A DNA stretch of 9,336 nucleotides from Thermoplasmata archaeon (lineage in GTDB: Archaea; Thermoplasmatota; Thermoplasmata; Thermoplasmatales; Thermoplasmataceae). The notes below the pieces were generated by a model. That model was not told where the DNA came from. It did not search any database and saw only the letters and a list, made by a program, of their open reading frames with translations. A program made the translations under genes and the position numbers. The DNA lies in contig JAKBGP010000070.1 in the NCBI GenBank assembly GCA_021833045.1, positions 1 through 9,336 on the forward strand, given 5' to 3'. Positions within the stretch are counted from its first letter, which is position 1. Every line of letters begins with the position of its first letter. Positions 1 to 6,977 of this stretch are shown piece after piece.

Positions 1-267
1 ATCAGCAGACCCTGACATGAAACCATAACTCTCGACCTTCATCCTTCCTTCCCTGACCTCTGCAATGGCCATTTTTTCCAGTGCATTCTCAACTTCTTTT
101 CTTAAGTTCTCCCTCATGCCCCTTAGGTCCTTTGCCATCTTCAGGAATTCCATTATGAGTGCTGATCTTTTCATCTTAAGCAGCTCATATCCCCTCTGTG
201 CCAGCTTAATCCTCTTCCTTAGCTGGATGAGCTCAATTCTGGTCGGTTTTATGTTAAGGTCTGCCAA
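1..267 (-). CDS. atpD: A-type ATP synthase subunit D, N-terminal part (runs off left edge)
   Basis: Subunit D forms the central rotor shaft of the A1 part, a long antiparallel coiled coil turning inside the A3B3 head. The visible 89 residues begin MADLNIKPTRIEL and include the family hallmark KPTRIEL at residues 7-13, then RKRIKLAQRGYELLKMKR. The rest is charged and helix-rich, as expected of the first arm of the coiled coil. The start is a TTG at 267-265, four bases after the subunit B stop; AGTGA overlapping that stop (276-272) is the likely ribosome binding site. No ATG lies close before KPTRIEL, and family members start only a few residues before it, which supports TTG. The frame is open to base 1, so the C-terminal half is outside the window. 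Last gene of the visible operon. Confidence 0.93.
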   Translation of the reverse strand, partial: MADLNIKPTRIELIQLRKRIKLAQRGYELLKMKRSALIMEFLKMAKDLRGMRENLRKEVENALEKMAIAEVREGRMKVESYGFMSGSAD

Positions 268-271
268 TTCC

Positions 272-1648
272 TCACTTCCATTTTCCGTATTTCTGTATGA
301 AGTCCTTTTTCAACCTCTTCATTTCTGTCTCAGGCAGTTCAGATAGAAGATCATAACTTATTTCCAGTGTATCCTCTATTGTCCTATCCTCGTCCAGCTT
401 CTGGGTTACGTATTTGTTTTCGAAATTATCTGCAAACTTCAGGTAGCTCTTATCGCTTGAACTCAAAGATTCCTCTCCTACTATTGCACTCAGTGATCTG
501 AGATCTTTTCCAGTTGCATAGGCTGAATAAAGCTGATCTGCAACACCACGGTGATCCTCTCTTGTTCTTCCCTTTCCAATTCCCTGATTCATCAGCCTTG
601 AAAGTGAGGGTAAAACATCCACTGGAGGGTAAACACCCTTTCTCTGGAGTTCCCTGCTCATTACGATCTGGCCCTCTGTTATATATCCTGTAAGATCGGG
701 TATTGGATTTGTTATATCGTCACCTGGCATTGTAAGTATGGGTAGCTGGGTTATTGATCCATTTCTTCCCCTTATCTTTCCTGCTCTTTCATAAATAGTA
801 CTAAGATCTGTGTACATGTATCCTGGATATCCCCTTCTCCCTGGAACCTCCTCTCTTGCTGATGATATTTCTCTTAAGGATTCACAGTAATTTGTCATAT
901 CTGTAAGTATAACAAGAACATGGTATTCTCTCTCATACGCAAGGTACTCTGCAGTTGTAAGGGCAACCCTGGGAAGAATTATCCTTTCCATGGATGGATC
1001 GGATGATAAATTCATGAATATTGCAGCCCTGGAAAGAGCTCCTGTCTTCCTGAATTCGTTCATGAAAAAATTTGCCTCTTCGCTTGTAATACCCATGGCC
1101 CCAAACACCACGGCAAAGCTTTCCCCAGTCTTCAGGGTTTTTGCCTGCCTTGCAATTTGCGATGCAAGCACATTATGTGGGAGACCGGAACCTGAGAATA
1201 TGGGAAGTTTTTGTCCCCTTACAAGCGTGTTCATTCCATCTATTGTGGATATTCCAGTCTGAATGAATTCTGATGGCTCCTCTCTTGAATATGGATTTAT
1301 TGCATCTCCAACTATCTCAACACTTTCTTTGGACAGAAGCTGTGGTCCGTTGTCTATTGGTTCACCAAGACCATTAAAAATCCTTCCAAGAACCTCATCA
1401 GATACCTTGATCCTGGCAGTTTCACCCCTGAATCTTACAGTTGTATTATTGCTGTCCAGACCAGATGTTGAGCCGAAAACCTGTACTATGGCAAGCCCAT
1501 TTCTTGTGTCGAGAACCTGACCTGATTTTATCTCCCCACTGGGTGTCTCTATGGTGACCATTTCATTATAGCCTGCGTCTGAGATCCCTTCCACAAAGAT
1601 CAGTGGACCACTTATCTCGCTTATATTCTTGTATCCAACCTTAACCAT
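272..1648 (-). CDS. atpB: A-type ATP synthase subunit B (non-catalytic regulatory subunit)
   Basis: Three copies of B alternate with three of A in the A1 hexamer on the cytoplasmic side of the membrane. B sits at the nucleotide interfaces but does not hydrolyse ATP itself. The protein has 458 residues, normal for the family. An N-terminal beta-barrel covers about residues 1-75. The P-loop position carries the degenerate SGSGLPHN (152-159) in place of GxxxxGKT, which separates B from A. The alpha/beta ATPase signature [10 protein letters not shown] is at 341-350, and the next residue, Arg351, is the likely arginine finger reaching into the neighbouring A site. The ATG overlaps the subunit A stop as TAATG (shared base 1648), with a strong GGGTGA site seven bases before it. 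This coupling suits the 1:1 A:B ratio. No frameshift or missing part is seen. Confidence 0.98.
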   Translation of the reverse strand: MVKVGYKNISEISGPLIFVEGISDAGYNEMVTIETPSGEIKSGQVLDTRNGLAIVQVFGSTSGLDSNNTTVRFRGETARIKVSDEVLGRIFNGLGEPIDNGPQLLSKESVEIVGDAINPYSREEPSEFIQTGISTIDGMNTLVRGQKLPIFSGSGLPHNVLASQIARQAKTLKTGESFAVVFGAMGITSEEANFFMNEFRKTGALSRAAIFMNLSSDPSMERIILPRVALTTAEYLAYEREYHVLVILTDMTNYCESLREISSAREEVPGRRGYPGYMYTDLSTIYERAGKIRGRNGSITQLPILTMPGDDITNPIPDLTGYITEGQIVMSRELQRKGVYPPVDVLPSLSRLMNQGIGKGRTREDHRGVADQLYSAYATGKDLRSLSAIVGEESLSSSDKSYLKFADNFENKYVTQKLDEDRTIEDTLEISYDLLSELPETEMKRLKKDFIQKYGKWK

Positions 1649-3402
1649 TACTTTTCACCCCTGATTCTTTTTAGATCTGAATCTATGCTGGTCACTGTTT
1701 CATTGAAATACTTCTCCAGATCCGGATCTCTTACCTCTTTTATCCTTGAAATTTTCTCCTTCGAAGGTATATTCTCTATCTGAGACATTGAGAATCCCTG
1801 ATCAATTGTCTTCTCTATCTCATTGGAATAGTGCATGATCAGTTTCATCATCACGATCTGCTTATTAAGTGAGCAAAACTGATCCACATCGTCAAAGGCA
1901 CTTTGCTGCAGGTAATCTTCCCTTATTATCTTCGCAACATCCAGAACTGATTTTTCCCTGTCTGGTAAGGCATCATATCCAACCAGCTGGACAACCTCCT
2001 GCAATTCAGATTCCTTCTGAAGTATATTCATCATCTTACTGTAAATTGTTGGCCAATCCTTGGATATATTCTCACTGAACCATGGCAGAAGTTCACTTTC
2101 ATATAGCGAATAACTGTTCAGCCAGTTTATTGATGGAAAGTGCCTCCTCGAGGCGAGAGATGCATCAAGTGCCCAGAAAACTCTTGTAACTCTCAGGGTG
2201 TTCTGTGAAACAGGCTCTGATATATCTCCACCAGGTGGTGAGACTGCACCCACTATGGTTATTGAACCATTTCTGTCTGGATTTCCAGAGATTATGGCAT
2301 TTCCCGATCTTTCATAGAACTCAGAAAGCCTCCTTCCCAGATATGCTGGATATCCTTCCTCTCCTGGCATTTCCTCAAGTCTACCAGATATTTCCCTTAA
2401 GGCCTCTGCCCATCTTGATGTGCTATCAGCCATTAGAGCAATTCCATATCCCATATCCCTGTAATATTCTGCTATGGATATTCCAGTATAAATACTGGCT
2501 TCTCTTGCTGCAACAGGCATGTTTGAGGTGTTTGCTATTAATATTGTTCTCTCCATGAGTGGCTTTCCACTCTTTGGGTCCTGCAGTTCAGGGAATGTTG
2601 TGAGAATTTCTGTCATTTCGTTTCCCCTTTCACCGCATCCCACATAAACAACTATATCGCTGTCTGCCCACTTGGACAGCTGGTGCTGAACCACGGTCTT
2701 TCCAGATCCAAATGGACCTGGAACTGCAACTGTTCCACCCTTTGCTACAGGGAAAAATGTATCAATTACCCTCTGACCTGTTACAAGTGGTATGGAAGGT
2801 GGTAATTTTGATTTTACACCCCTGATGGTCCTTACAGGCCACTCCTGCCTCATGGTTAATTTTTTATCTCCATTCTTTGTTTTAACATGAGCATAGACGT
2901 CTGTAACGGTCATGCTGCCCTCAAGGATCTCACTAATCTGACCTTCTATGTCCCTTGGAGCCATTATTTTATGTTCTATAAGAGATGTTTCCTGAACTGT
3001 TCCCAGTATCTGTCCAGGTTTTATATCATCACCCTTTTTCACCAGAGGCTTGAATTCCCATTTTGCCTTCAGATCTATAGGATTTGCTGTATAACCTCTC
3101 CTTATGAAATCTCCACTGCTTTCCCGTATGATGTCCAGAGGTCTCTGGATACCATCGTAAATGGATTTAAGTAATCCAGGTCCCAGTTCAACTGAAAGAG
3201 GCTTTCCGGTTGTCTCGACCTTTTCTCCCGGCTTTATCCCACTTGTATCCTCGTATACCTGTATTGTTGCCCTGTTACCGTTCAGCTTTATGATTTCTCC
3301 CACAAGGTTGAGTTCACCTACTCTAACCACATCAAACATTTTTTGGTTTTCAATATCTTCCGCGACCACTACTGGACCGGAAACTCTGATTATCTTTCCC
3401 AA
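1648..3402 (-). CDS. atpA: A-type ATP synthase subunit A (catalytic), intein-free
   Basis: Catalytic subunit of the A1 head, which makes ATP from ADP and phosphate as subunit D rotates. It has 584 residues. Domains in order: beta-barrel (about 1-75); the 'non-homologous' insert typical of A/V-type catalytic subunits (about 110-190, containing [10 protein letters not shown]); the nucleotide-binding domain with Walker A GPFGSGKT (229-236), GCGERGNE with the likely catalytic Glu258, and Walker B LMADS (323-327); the signature [10 protein letters not shown] (423-432); and a helical C-terminal domain. The start is TTG at 3402-3400, giving [12 protein letters not shown], the usual N-terminus of the family. 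A strong site GGAAGGTGA (3415-3407) ends four bases before it, and its TGA is also the stop codon of subunit F. Related Thermoplasma proteins are interrupted by an intein near the P-loop; this one is continuous. Confidence 0.98.
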   Translation of the reverse strand: MGKIIRVSGPVVVAEDIENQKMFDVVRVGELNLVGEIIKLNGNRATIQVYEDTSGIKPGEKVETTGKPLSVELGPGLLKSIYDGIQRPLDIIRESSGDFIRRGYTANPIDLKAKWEFKPLVKKGDDIKPGQILGTVQETSLIEHKIMAPRDIEGQISEILEGSMTVTDVYAHVKTKNGDKKLTMRQEWPVRTIRGVKSKLPPSIPLVTGQRVIDTFFPVAKGGTVAVPGPFGSGKTVVQHQLSKWADSDIVVYVGCGERGNEMTEILTTFPELQDPKSGKPLMERTILIANTSNMPVAAREASIYTGISIAEYYRDMGYGIALMADSTSRWAEALREISGRLEEMPGEEGYPAYLGRRLSEFYERSGNAIISGNPDRNGSITIVGAVSPPGGDISEPVSQNTLRVTRVFWALDASLASRRHFPSINWLNSYSLYESELLPWFSENISKDWPTIYSKMMNILQKESELQEVVQLVGYDALPDREKSVLDVAKIIREDYLQQSAFDDVDQFCSLNKQIVMMKLIMHYSNEIEKTIDQGFSMSQIENIPSKEKISRIKEVRDPDLEKYFNETVTSIDSDLKRIRGEK

Positions 3403-3406
3403 TTTT

Positions 3407-3415
3407 TCACCTTCC
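3407..3415 (-). promoter_or_regulatory. Strong ribosome binding site for subunit A, fused to the subunit F stop
   Basis: GGAAGGTGA ends four bases before the TTG start of atpA. It contains the AGGTGA core complementary to the archaeal 16S 3' end. The last three bases are the stop codon of atpF. It decides the TTG start of subunit A, since there is no in-frame ATG nearby and the resulting N-terminus matches the family. Confidence 0.75.
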
Positions 3416-3736
3416 TATATCTACGCCCAATATTCTTTTGGCCATTGTTTCTAAACTTTCTTCTCTGTCCACACCTGGCAGGGGGATGAACATAACGAGA
3501 GGCTTAAGTGTGCTCTCATAATAATTAAGCAGTCTTGTATCCATAACTGACTTCAGGCTTTCTGATACAAAGATCACGGAATACTTCCCTGACTTTTCAA
3601 TTGACTGAAGTTTTTCAAGTGCCTCCTTGCCCTCAGCCTCAAAAGTATCTTCTATTCCTATGAGCCTGAACCCCATTGAGATTGATCTTTCCCCAATTAC
3701 CGCAATTCTACCTTCATCCTGCTTTTGATTGATCAT
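3407..3736 (-). CDS. atpF: A-type ATP synthase subunit F
   Basis: Subunit F is a small Rossmann-like protein bound to subunit D on the central rotor; in the family it couples rotation to catalysis. It has 109 residues, normal length. RIAVIGERSISMGFRLIGI (10-28) matches the family's first strand and helix. The later IPLPGV (84-89) is the usual strand before the C-terminal helix, which is thought to contact the head. The ATG overlaps the subunit C stop as ATGA (3736-3733). No strong Shine-Dalgarno is visible, so translation is probably coupled to subunit C. Its own stop TGA forms the end of the subunit A ribosome binding site. Confidence 0.95.
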   Translation of the reverse strand: MINQKQDEGRIAVIGERSISMGFRLIGIEDTFEAEGKEALEKLQSIEKSGKYSVIFVSESLKSVMDTRLLNYYESTLKPLVMFIPLPGVDREESLETMAKRILGVDIGR

Positions 3737-4791
3737 ATATTTACCATCATCTTCCTTATTCTTTCCTTATCCATTCCATATGCCTTTCCAGCAAATATTA
3801 TCCTCAGATTATTTCTCTCATTCTCAAACCTTAGAAGCGTATTAAATATGGAACCTATGGAATTCGATTGAAGGGAAAATCTCGGAAGGGTCCTCTCCAG
3901 AAGAGTCCTCTTCATGAGCGTTTCTGCTTCTCCTGATGAAATTCCATTTTCATTTTCTATTCCTTTTACTCCGTAAAGGTTCAAACACTTTATTGCTATA
4001 TTTTCTGATTCACTTGAATTGTACATCTCTCTCAGCTTCTGTATGTCAATATTACCCATGTTCATTAGACCATTATCTATGGCCTCAAAATCCAGTCCCA
4101 GGGTCTTTGCCTTTATCAGTGTCATAAGATTCTTTTGATCGACCTCATCCCTTATAAAAAATCTCGCTGGTTCCTCATTCCCAAGAAAATATTTAACACT
4201 TTCGAAAAGCCTTGAGTAATATGCAATATCCAGTGAATACAGAAGCACTGATACATCTCTCTCCTTCCTGTACTCATCGAGATATTTTAATAGGTATATT
4301 CCGTAACTTAGCTTCACAAGATATTTAGAAATTCCCTCTATGTCGTTTTCATTTATCATTAATGTATAATCTTCTGGTGTAAGCACGTTTCCAAGCATAC
4401 CCACAGGGTAGTTGTTTCTGTCAACAACAAAGATATCACTCTTCTTTATATCTTTCCCAAGATACTTTGAAGTAATGATGTTTTTTATGCTATCTATATC
4501 CCATCGTGATATGTAACTCTTAATTGCTTCCCTTCCATTTGCTGGAGGAGATTCTGCAACTTTCAGTACAAGATTCATCATCCTTCTGTTGGATGCAATC
4601 TCAAGAAGTTCATAGGAACTGTATAATCCTGATAGAGCCTGAATATGGGTGCTGTACGGGGTTCCGTCCATTATTCTTAAAACATCTGAAAAACTCTCTG
4701 CATTTATGAGTTCGCTGAAGGTTTCTTCCTTTAGAAGCTCATCATTGAGTAATCGGCACTTGGACGCACTCCCGAAAAAAGTTGCATCCAT
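3733..4791 (-). CDS. atpC: A-type ATP synthase subunit C (AC39/d family)
   Basis: Subunit C is the funnel-shaped socket joining the c ring to the central stalk D/F. It has 352 residues, typical of the AC39 family. Its three-fold internal repeat is visible as three related helices: WDIDSIKNIITSKYLG (97-112), DEVDQKNLMTLIKAKTLG (215-232) and ENERNNLRIIFAGKAYG (323-339). All share an Asn followed by a hydrophobic run and a Lys-x-x-Gly ending, as expected for this fold. It is soluble, with no membrane segment. The ATG shares base 4791 with the subunit E stop (TAATG); GGGTG lies about eight bases before it. It overlaps subunit F by four bases. Confidence 0.95.
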   Translation of the reverse strand: MDATFFGSASKCRLLNDELLKEETFSELINAESFSDVLRIMDGTPYSTHIQALSGLYSSYELLEIASNRRMMNLVLKVAESPPANGREAIKSYISRWDIDSIKNIITSKYLGKDIKKSDIFVVDRNNYPVGMLGNVLTPEDYTLMINENDIEGISKYLVKLSYGIYLLKYLDEYRKERDVSVLLYSLDIAYYSRLFESVKYFLGNEEPARFFIRDEVDQKNLMTLIKAKTLGLDFEAIDNGLMNMGNIDIQKLREMYNSSESENIAIKCLNLYGVKGIENENGISSGEAETLMKRTLLERTLPRFSLQSNSIGSIFNTLLRFENERNNLRIIFAGKAYGMDKERIRKMMVNI

Positions 4792-5360
4792 TAATCCGCA
4801 CCCATCTTTTCCATTATCATCTCCTCGATCTTTTCTTTCTGATCGCTCATAATGGAATCAAAAGTCATATTAAGGGTCCTCTTTCCATCTGATGATGTGA
4901 CGAGTATCCCAAGCCTTATCCTTTCTGATTGCTCAAAGGTAAAATCTCCATTAACCTTGCTTATAATGTTCTTATCTTCACTGGAACCTAGAACTTTGAA
5001 GCCCTTTCCAAGCTTAGAACCTGCTTCCTTTATGGAATTCCTGATAAACTCTTCATATTTTGGGTCCTTCCTAATGATAGACTCAGAATTATATGCAATT
5101 TCCCAGAAATCCTCAAGAAGTTTTCTCTTCCTTTCCATCTCTATGGTTTTAATTGCAATCAGTATCTCGTCTTTTGATGTCACTTCAATTTTCTTCAGGC
5201 TCTCCTCAAGTTTTCGTGACATGTTCTTTTCAAGTTCTTTCAGTCTTTCCTGGCTTCTGTCCCTTATTTCCTTAAGGCTCTTTTCACAGTCAGCGGATAT
5301 TCTATTGATTTGCTCCTTACCCTTTTTTTCTATCTCTTCTATTATATCCTCTGCTGACAT
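4791..5360 (-). CDS. atpE: A-type ATP synthase subunit E (peripheral stalk)
   Basis: Subunit E pairs with the coiled-coil subunit H/G to form the peripheral stalks that hold the A3B3 head still. It has 189 residues. Residues 1-95 are almost all charged and helical with long Lys/Glu/Arg runs, as expected for the coiled-coil arm. The C-terminal globular domain (about 100-189) contains GILVTSSDGKRTLNMTFDSI (151-170), matching the family's conserved strand pattern near the head-binding face. The ATG at 5360-5358 is seven bases after the subunit K stop, with GTGATATC as a modest Shine-Dalgarno. The partner subunit H gene is not in this window. Because the gene is rich in Lys/Glu codons, its opposite strand is also free of stops; that antisense frame is not a gene. 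Confidence 0.94.
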   Translation of the reverse strand: MSAEDIIEEIEKKGKEQINRISADCEKSLKEIRDRSQERLKELEKNMSRKLEESLKKIEVTSKDEILIAIKTIEMERKRKLLEDFWEIAYNSESIIRKDPKYEEFIRNSIKEAGSKLGKGFKVLGSSEDKNIISKVNGDFTFEQSERIRLGILVTSSDGKRTLNMTFDSIMSDQKEKIEEMIMEKMGAD

Positions 5361-5367
5361 TTTGATA

Positions 5368-5679
5368 TCACAGTATGGCTTTCAAAAGCACGTATCCAAG
5401 AACCAAACCTATAATCCACAGGGTTTCTGGAATGACGAAAAATATCAGTACCTGTCCAAACTTCTCCGGCTTCTCGGCTATGATGCCCATACCCGATGCA
5501 CCTATTCCCTGCTGGGCCATTCCAGTTCCAATCAATCCGCCTGCAATGGCTATGGCAGCCGCAATAGCTTCCAGTGCATAAGTACTAACCACATAGTTAG
5601 ACGAACTGGTTGTCGCCATTGCTGTTACCACAGCACTCCATGCAAACGTTCCAACGCTATAAATCATGAAAATCCTCAA
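5368..5679 (-). CDS. atpK: A-type ATP synthase subunit K (c, rotor ring proteolipid)
   Basis: Membrane-embedded rotor subunit that carries the ion through the synthase. With the TTG at 5679 it has 103 residues; with the ATG at 5667, which has GAGG seven bases before it, 99. The ATG is the better-supported start. In 103-residue numbering, residues 36-68 are the first hairpin helix, rich in Ala/Gly and with Gln56-Gln57. AEKPEKFGQ (68-76) is the polar loop to the cytoplasm. Residues 77-102 are the second helix with Glu85 in VIPETLW, the expected ion-binding carboxylate. Only one hairpin is present, so the ring is built from two-helix units plus an extra N-terminal hydrophobic stretch (about 3-22) ending Ala-Met-Ala, which could be a signal peptide or third helix. 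First gene of the visible operon. Confidence 0.94.
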   Translation of the reverse strand: MRIFMIYSVGTFAWSAVVTAMATTSSSNYVVSTYALEAIAAAIAIAGGLIGTGMAQQGIGASGMGIIAEKPEKFGQVLIFFVIPETLWIIGLVLGYVLLKAIL

Positions 5680-5683
5680 ACGC

Positions 5684-5710
5684 TTATAAAGATGTTTTAT
5701 TTAAATTTAA
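5684..5710 (-). promoter_or_regulatory. Candidate promoter of the ATP synthase operon
   Basis: On the minus strand two TATA-like stretches precede atpK: TTTAAATA around 5706-5699 and TTTATAA at 5690-5684. In archaea transcription usually starts about 25-27 bases after the box centre. The first box would start RNA near 5677, giving a leader of about ten bases that contains GAGG before the ATG at 5667. The second box would start RNA inside the gene, so the first fits better. Further A+T-rich sequence (5711-5730, with TTTAAAAG) offers other possibilities. No experimental support. Confidence 0.35.
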
Positions 5711-5804
5711 TTGGAAAACACTTTTAAATTCAGCTTATTATATTTGTGGAAATTACTAATAATTTTCGCACTATCTCACTAACTTACAATAAAATATAAC
5801 AAAT

Positions 5805-5830
5805 GAATTAAAAAATGATCATTTTCCTTT
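5805..5830 (-). terminator. Candidate terminator after the 92-residue membrane protein gene
   Basis: About twenty bases after the stop of the upstream gene lies a perfect 14-base palindrome, AAAATGATCATTTT (5812-5825), followed on the minus strand by a run of six T (5815-5810). The hairpin would be weak (A/T pairs, four-base loop), but archaeal termination relies mainly on T-rich tracts. It would separate the small membrane protein gene from the ATP synthase operon promoter. The palindrome could equally be a protein-binding site. Confidence 0.3.
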
Positions 5831-5845
5831 GATCTATATATAAAT

Positions 5846-6124
5846 TTACTGCCCCCTTTTCTTTAACATACCAACTGCAAGCGCAATAAAAAGTAGTATA
5901 ATTATATCACCCACTATTATATAAATATAAGATGAGCTAAGGCCATATGGACCAGAAGTTGACGTATACGGTGAAATGATCCTGTTTGCAGTATAGGGTG
6001 AAATGGATCCTTTTAATGTAGAGGTGGAAATACGAATATACAAACTTCCGGCAAGAGCTACTACAGAAGCAAGCGGTGTTCCATTGATAATATATTTGAT
6101 AAATTTATTTCTCAGTTTTCCCAT
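5846..6124 (-). CDS. Small membrane protein of unknown function with SPYT repeats
   Basis: I do not recognise this 92-residue protein. A basic N-terminus (MGKLRNKFIK) is followed by a hydrophobic segment at about 15-31, then a Ser/Thr/Tyr/Pro-rich stretch (32-66). A second, strong membrane helix follows (about 67-87), ending in KKRGQ. Positive charges at both ends suggest both termini are in the cytoplasm with a short outer loop. That loop holds SPYT at 42-45 and again at 51-54, then GPYG at 58-61, a nine-residue period. The DNA shows the same duplication. The ATG has no Shine-Dalgarno at normal distance, but a TATA-like box sits about 27 bases upstream, so a leaderless mRNA is plausible. It lies between the glycosylase and the ATP synthase operon on the same strand, but has its own promoter and probably its own terminator. 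It does not resemble ATP synthase subunit H or I. Composition and layout support a real gene, but no homology was checked. Confidence 0.6.
   Translation of the reverse strand: MGKLRNKFIKYIINGTPLASVVALAGSLYIRISTSTLKGSISPYTANRIISPYTSTSGPYGLSSSYIYIIVGDIIILLFIALAVGMLKKRGQ
5964..6010. repeat. Imperfect 27-base direct repeat inside the small membrane protein gene
   Basis: GTATACGGTGAAATGATCC at 5964-5982 recurs as GTATAGGGTGAAATGGATCC at 5991-6010. The offset is 27 bases, so it encodes the nine-residue SPYT period of the outer loop in frame. It looks like a short internal duplication that has begun to diverge. Confidence 0.65.
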
Positions 6125-6145
6125 GCTTTACAATTGCACCAAATT

Positions 6146-6157
6146 AGATATTTTTTT
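6146..6157 (-). promoter_or_regulatory. Candidate TATA box of the small membrane protein gene (leaderless)
   Basis: On the minus strand AAAAAATATCTA is centred near 6151, about 27 bases before the A of the ATG at 6124. That is the usual archaeal TATA-to-start distance, so the mRNA would begin at or next to the start codon. It agrees with the absence of a well-placed Shine-Dalgarno. The sequence is A+T-rich, so a chance match is possible. Confidence 0.4.
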
Positions 6158-6179
6158 GTGTTTTTTGATTGTTACATTC

Positions 6180-6193
6180 AATCTAATTAGATT
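6180..6193. promoter_or_regulatory. Perfect 14-base palindrome, candidate operator
   Basis: AATCTAATTAGATT is a perfect palindrome. It overlaps the stop codon of the glycosylase gene and lies about 30 bases upstream of the TATA-like box of the small membrane protein gene. One half-site, AATTAGAT, recurs at 6142-6149, touching that box. A dimeric regulator site is a reasonable reading. Chance in A+T-rich DNA is the alternative. Confidence 0.3.
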
Positions 6194-6866
6194 ATTTTAT
6201 TAACTTTCCAGTTGCCATCTTCCACATGTAAAGGTCCAGTACACCTGGCTTCAGCCCAAGCTGTTCTGAAATCTGGATCACCTGTTGTTCATACTTCATG
6301 TAAAGCTTTCTATTCAGGGCCTTACCTGATCGTGCAAATTCCCCGTCCAGCATTCTTATGATGTGTTTATCAAGTATTGCAAAGTCAAAAACACCAGTGT
6401 TCCTTAGAAAATGAGATGATTCCTTATACCCTATTCCCTTAACATTTTCCACAATGAACTCTCTTGCGACCCATGGATCGGGATGATTCAACAGTACAGG
6501 TAGTTCAGGTATTATCCATCTGTTCTCCGAAATAAATTTACCCCTCGTATTGTAGAATCTATAATGCGCATTTTTTAATTTAGCAGTTAAAACTTCTGTA
6601 CTATCCTCTATGAATGGCTGTACTCCCAGCTCTCTCTGCATCTTTATGCCTAATTCTGCAGAAGTATTGGCTGTCAGGAAGCAGTAGCATAGCTCAAAAA
6701 AAATCTCTGGTCCATCCTTCTTTCTGAATGATTCGAATTCCTTAACTCTTTCATTCACCTCGTCCCTGAATTTGGAATTAATTAGATCTTCCAGTTCTGT
6801 GAACCATACTTTCTGTGCTGTTATATTGCTACCAGTCATGTTATCCTTGTTGACTCTGTACTGCAT
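6192..6866 (-). CDS. ogg: 8-oxoguanine DNA glycosylase/AP lyase, archaeal Ogg2 type
   Basis: Base-excision repair enzyme that removes 8-oxoguanine from DNA and nicks the resulting abasic site. It has 224 residues from the ATG at 6866. The helix-hairpin-helix is at 141-158 (NVKGIGYKESSHFLRNTG), with Lys148 as the expected Schiff-base nucleophile. AILDKHI (163-169) supplies the catalytic Asp166. The 18-residue Lys-Asp spacing matches what I recall for the Methanocaldococcus Ogg2 enzyme. The protein ends in Lys224; in Ogg2 proteins the C-terminal lysine helps recognise the damaged base. There is no Fe-S cysteine cluster, which argues against endonuclease III. A second in-frame ATG at 6839 (residue 10) has AAGGA five bases before it and may be the true start, giving 215 residues. 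Divergent from the HKD protein gene, 111 bases away. Confidence 0.9.
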   Translation of the reverse strand: MQYRVNKDNMTGSNITAQKVWFTELEDLINSKFRDEVNERVKEFESFRKKDGPEIFFELCYCFLTANTSAELGIKMQRELGVQPFIEDSTEVLTAKLKNAHYRFYNTRGKFISENRWIIPELPVLLNHPDPWVAREFIVENVKGIGYKESSHFLRNTGVFDFAILDKHIIRMLDGEFARSGKALNRKLYMKYEQQVIQISEQLGLKPGVLDLYMWKMATGKLIK

Positions 6867-6926
6867 TTATGTGAATTAGTCTTTCTATTCAGTTCTATTT
6901 CTTTTGAATATTGCCTTGATATTCCC

Positions 6927-6957
6927 TTAAAAGGTTTACTGCTAACTTTTAAAAGGT
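6927..6957. repeat. Direct repeat TTAAAAGGT with 22-base spacing in the divergent promoter region
   Basis: TTAAAAGGT occurs at 6927-6935 and at 6949-6957, an offset of 22 bases or about two helical turns. The second copy is part of the TATA-like box of the HKD gene. The first may be a box in the other direction for the glycosylase (ACCTTTTAAG on the minus strand), or an extra binding site. Confidence 0.5.
6946..6955 (+). promoter_or_regulatory. TATA box of the HKD protein gene (leaderless)
   Basis: CTTTTAAAAG, a perfect ten-base palindrome, is centred about 27 bases before the A of the ATG at 6978. No Shine-Dalgarno is present between them. Both facts point to a leaderless transcript starting at the ATG. 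Confidence 0.5.
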
Positions 6958-6977
6958 AGACGCTATTAGTCCCCTAT

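Noticed and set aside
2205..2558. Plus-strand open frames inside atpA and the other ATP synthase genes
   Set aside because: They are shadows of conserved genes, with unusual composition, no ribosome binding site and no family resemblance.
4852..5727. Long open frame on the plus strand (291 codons) opposite subunits E and K
   Set aside because: It is the antisense of two well-recognised genes. The translation is Ser/Leu/Phe-rich, as expected from the reverse complement of Lys/Glu-rich coiled-coil codons, and resembles no family.
5749..5767. Near-palindrome GAAATTACTAATAATTTTC upstream of the ATP synthase operon
   Set aside because: The arms differ by an inserted base and the region is nearly all A/T, so a chance match is likely. 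Not strong enough to call an operator.
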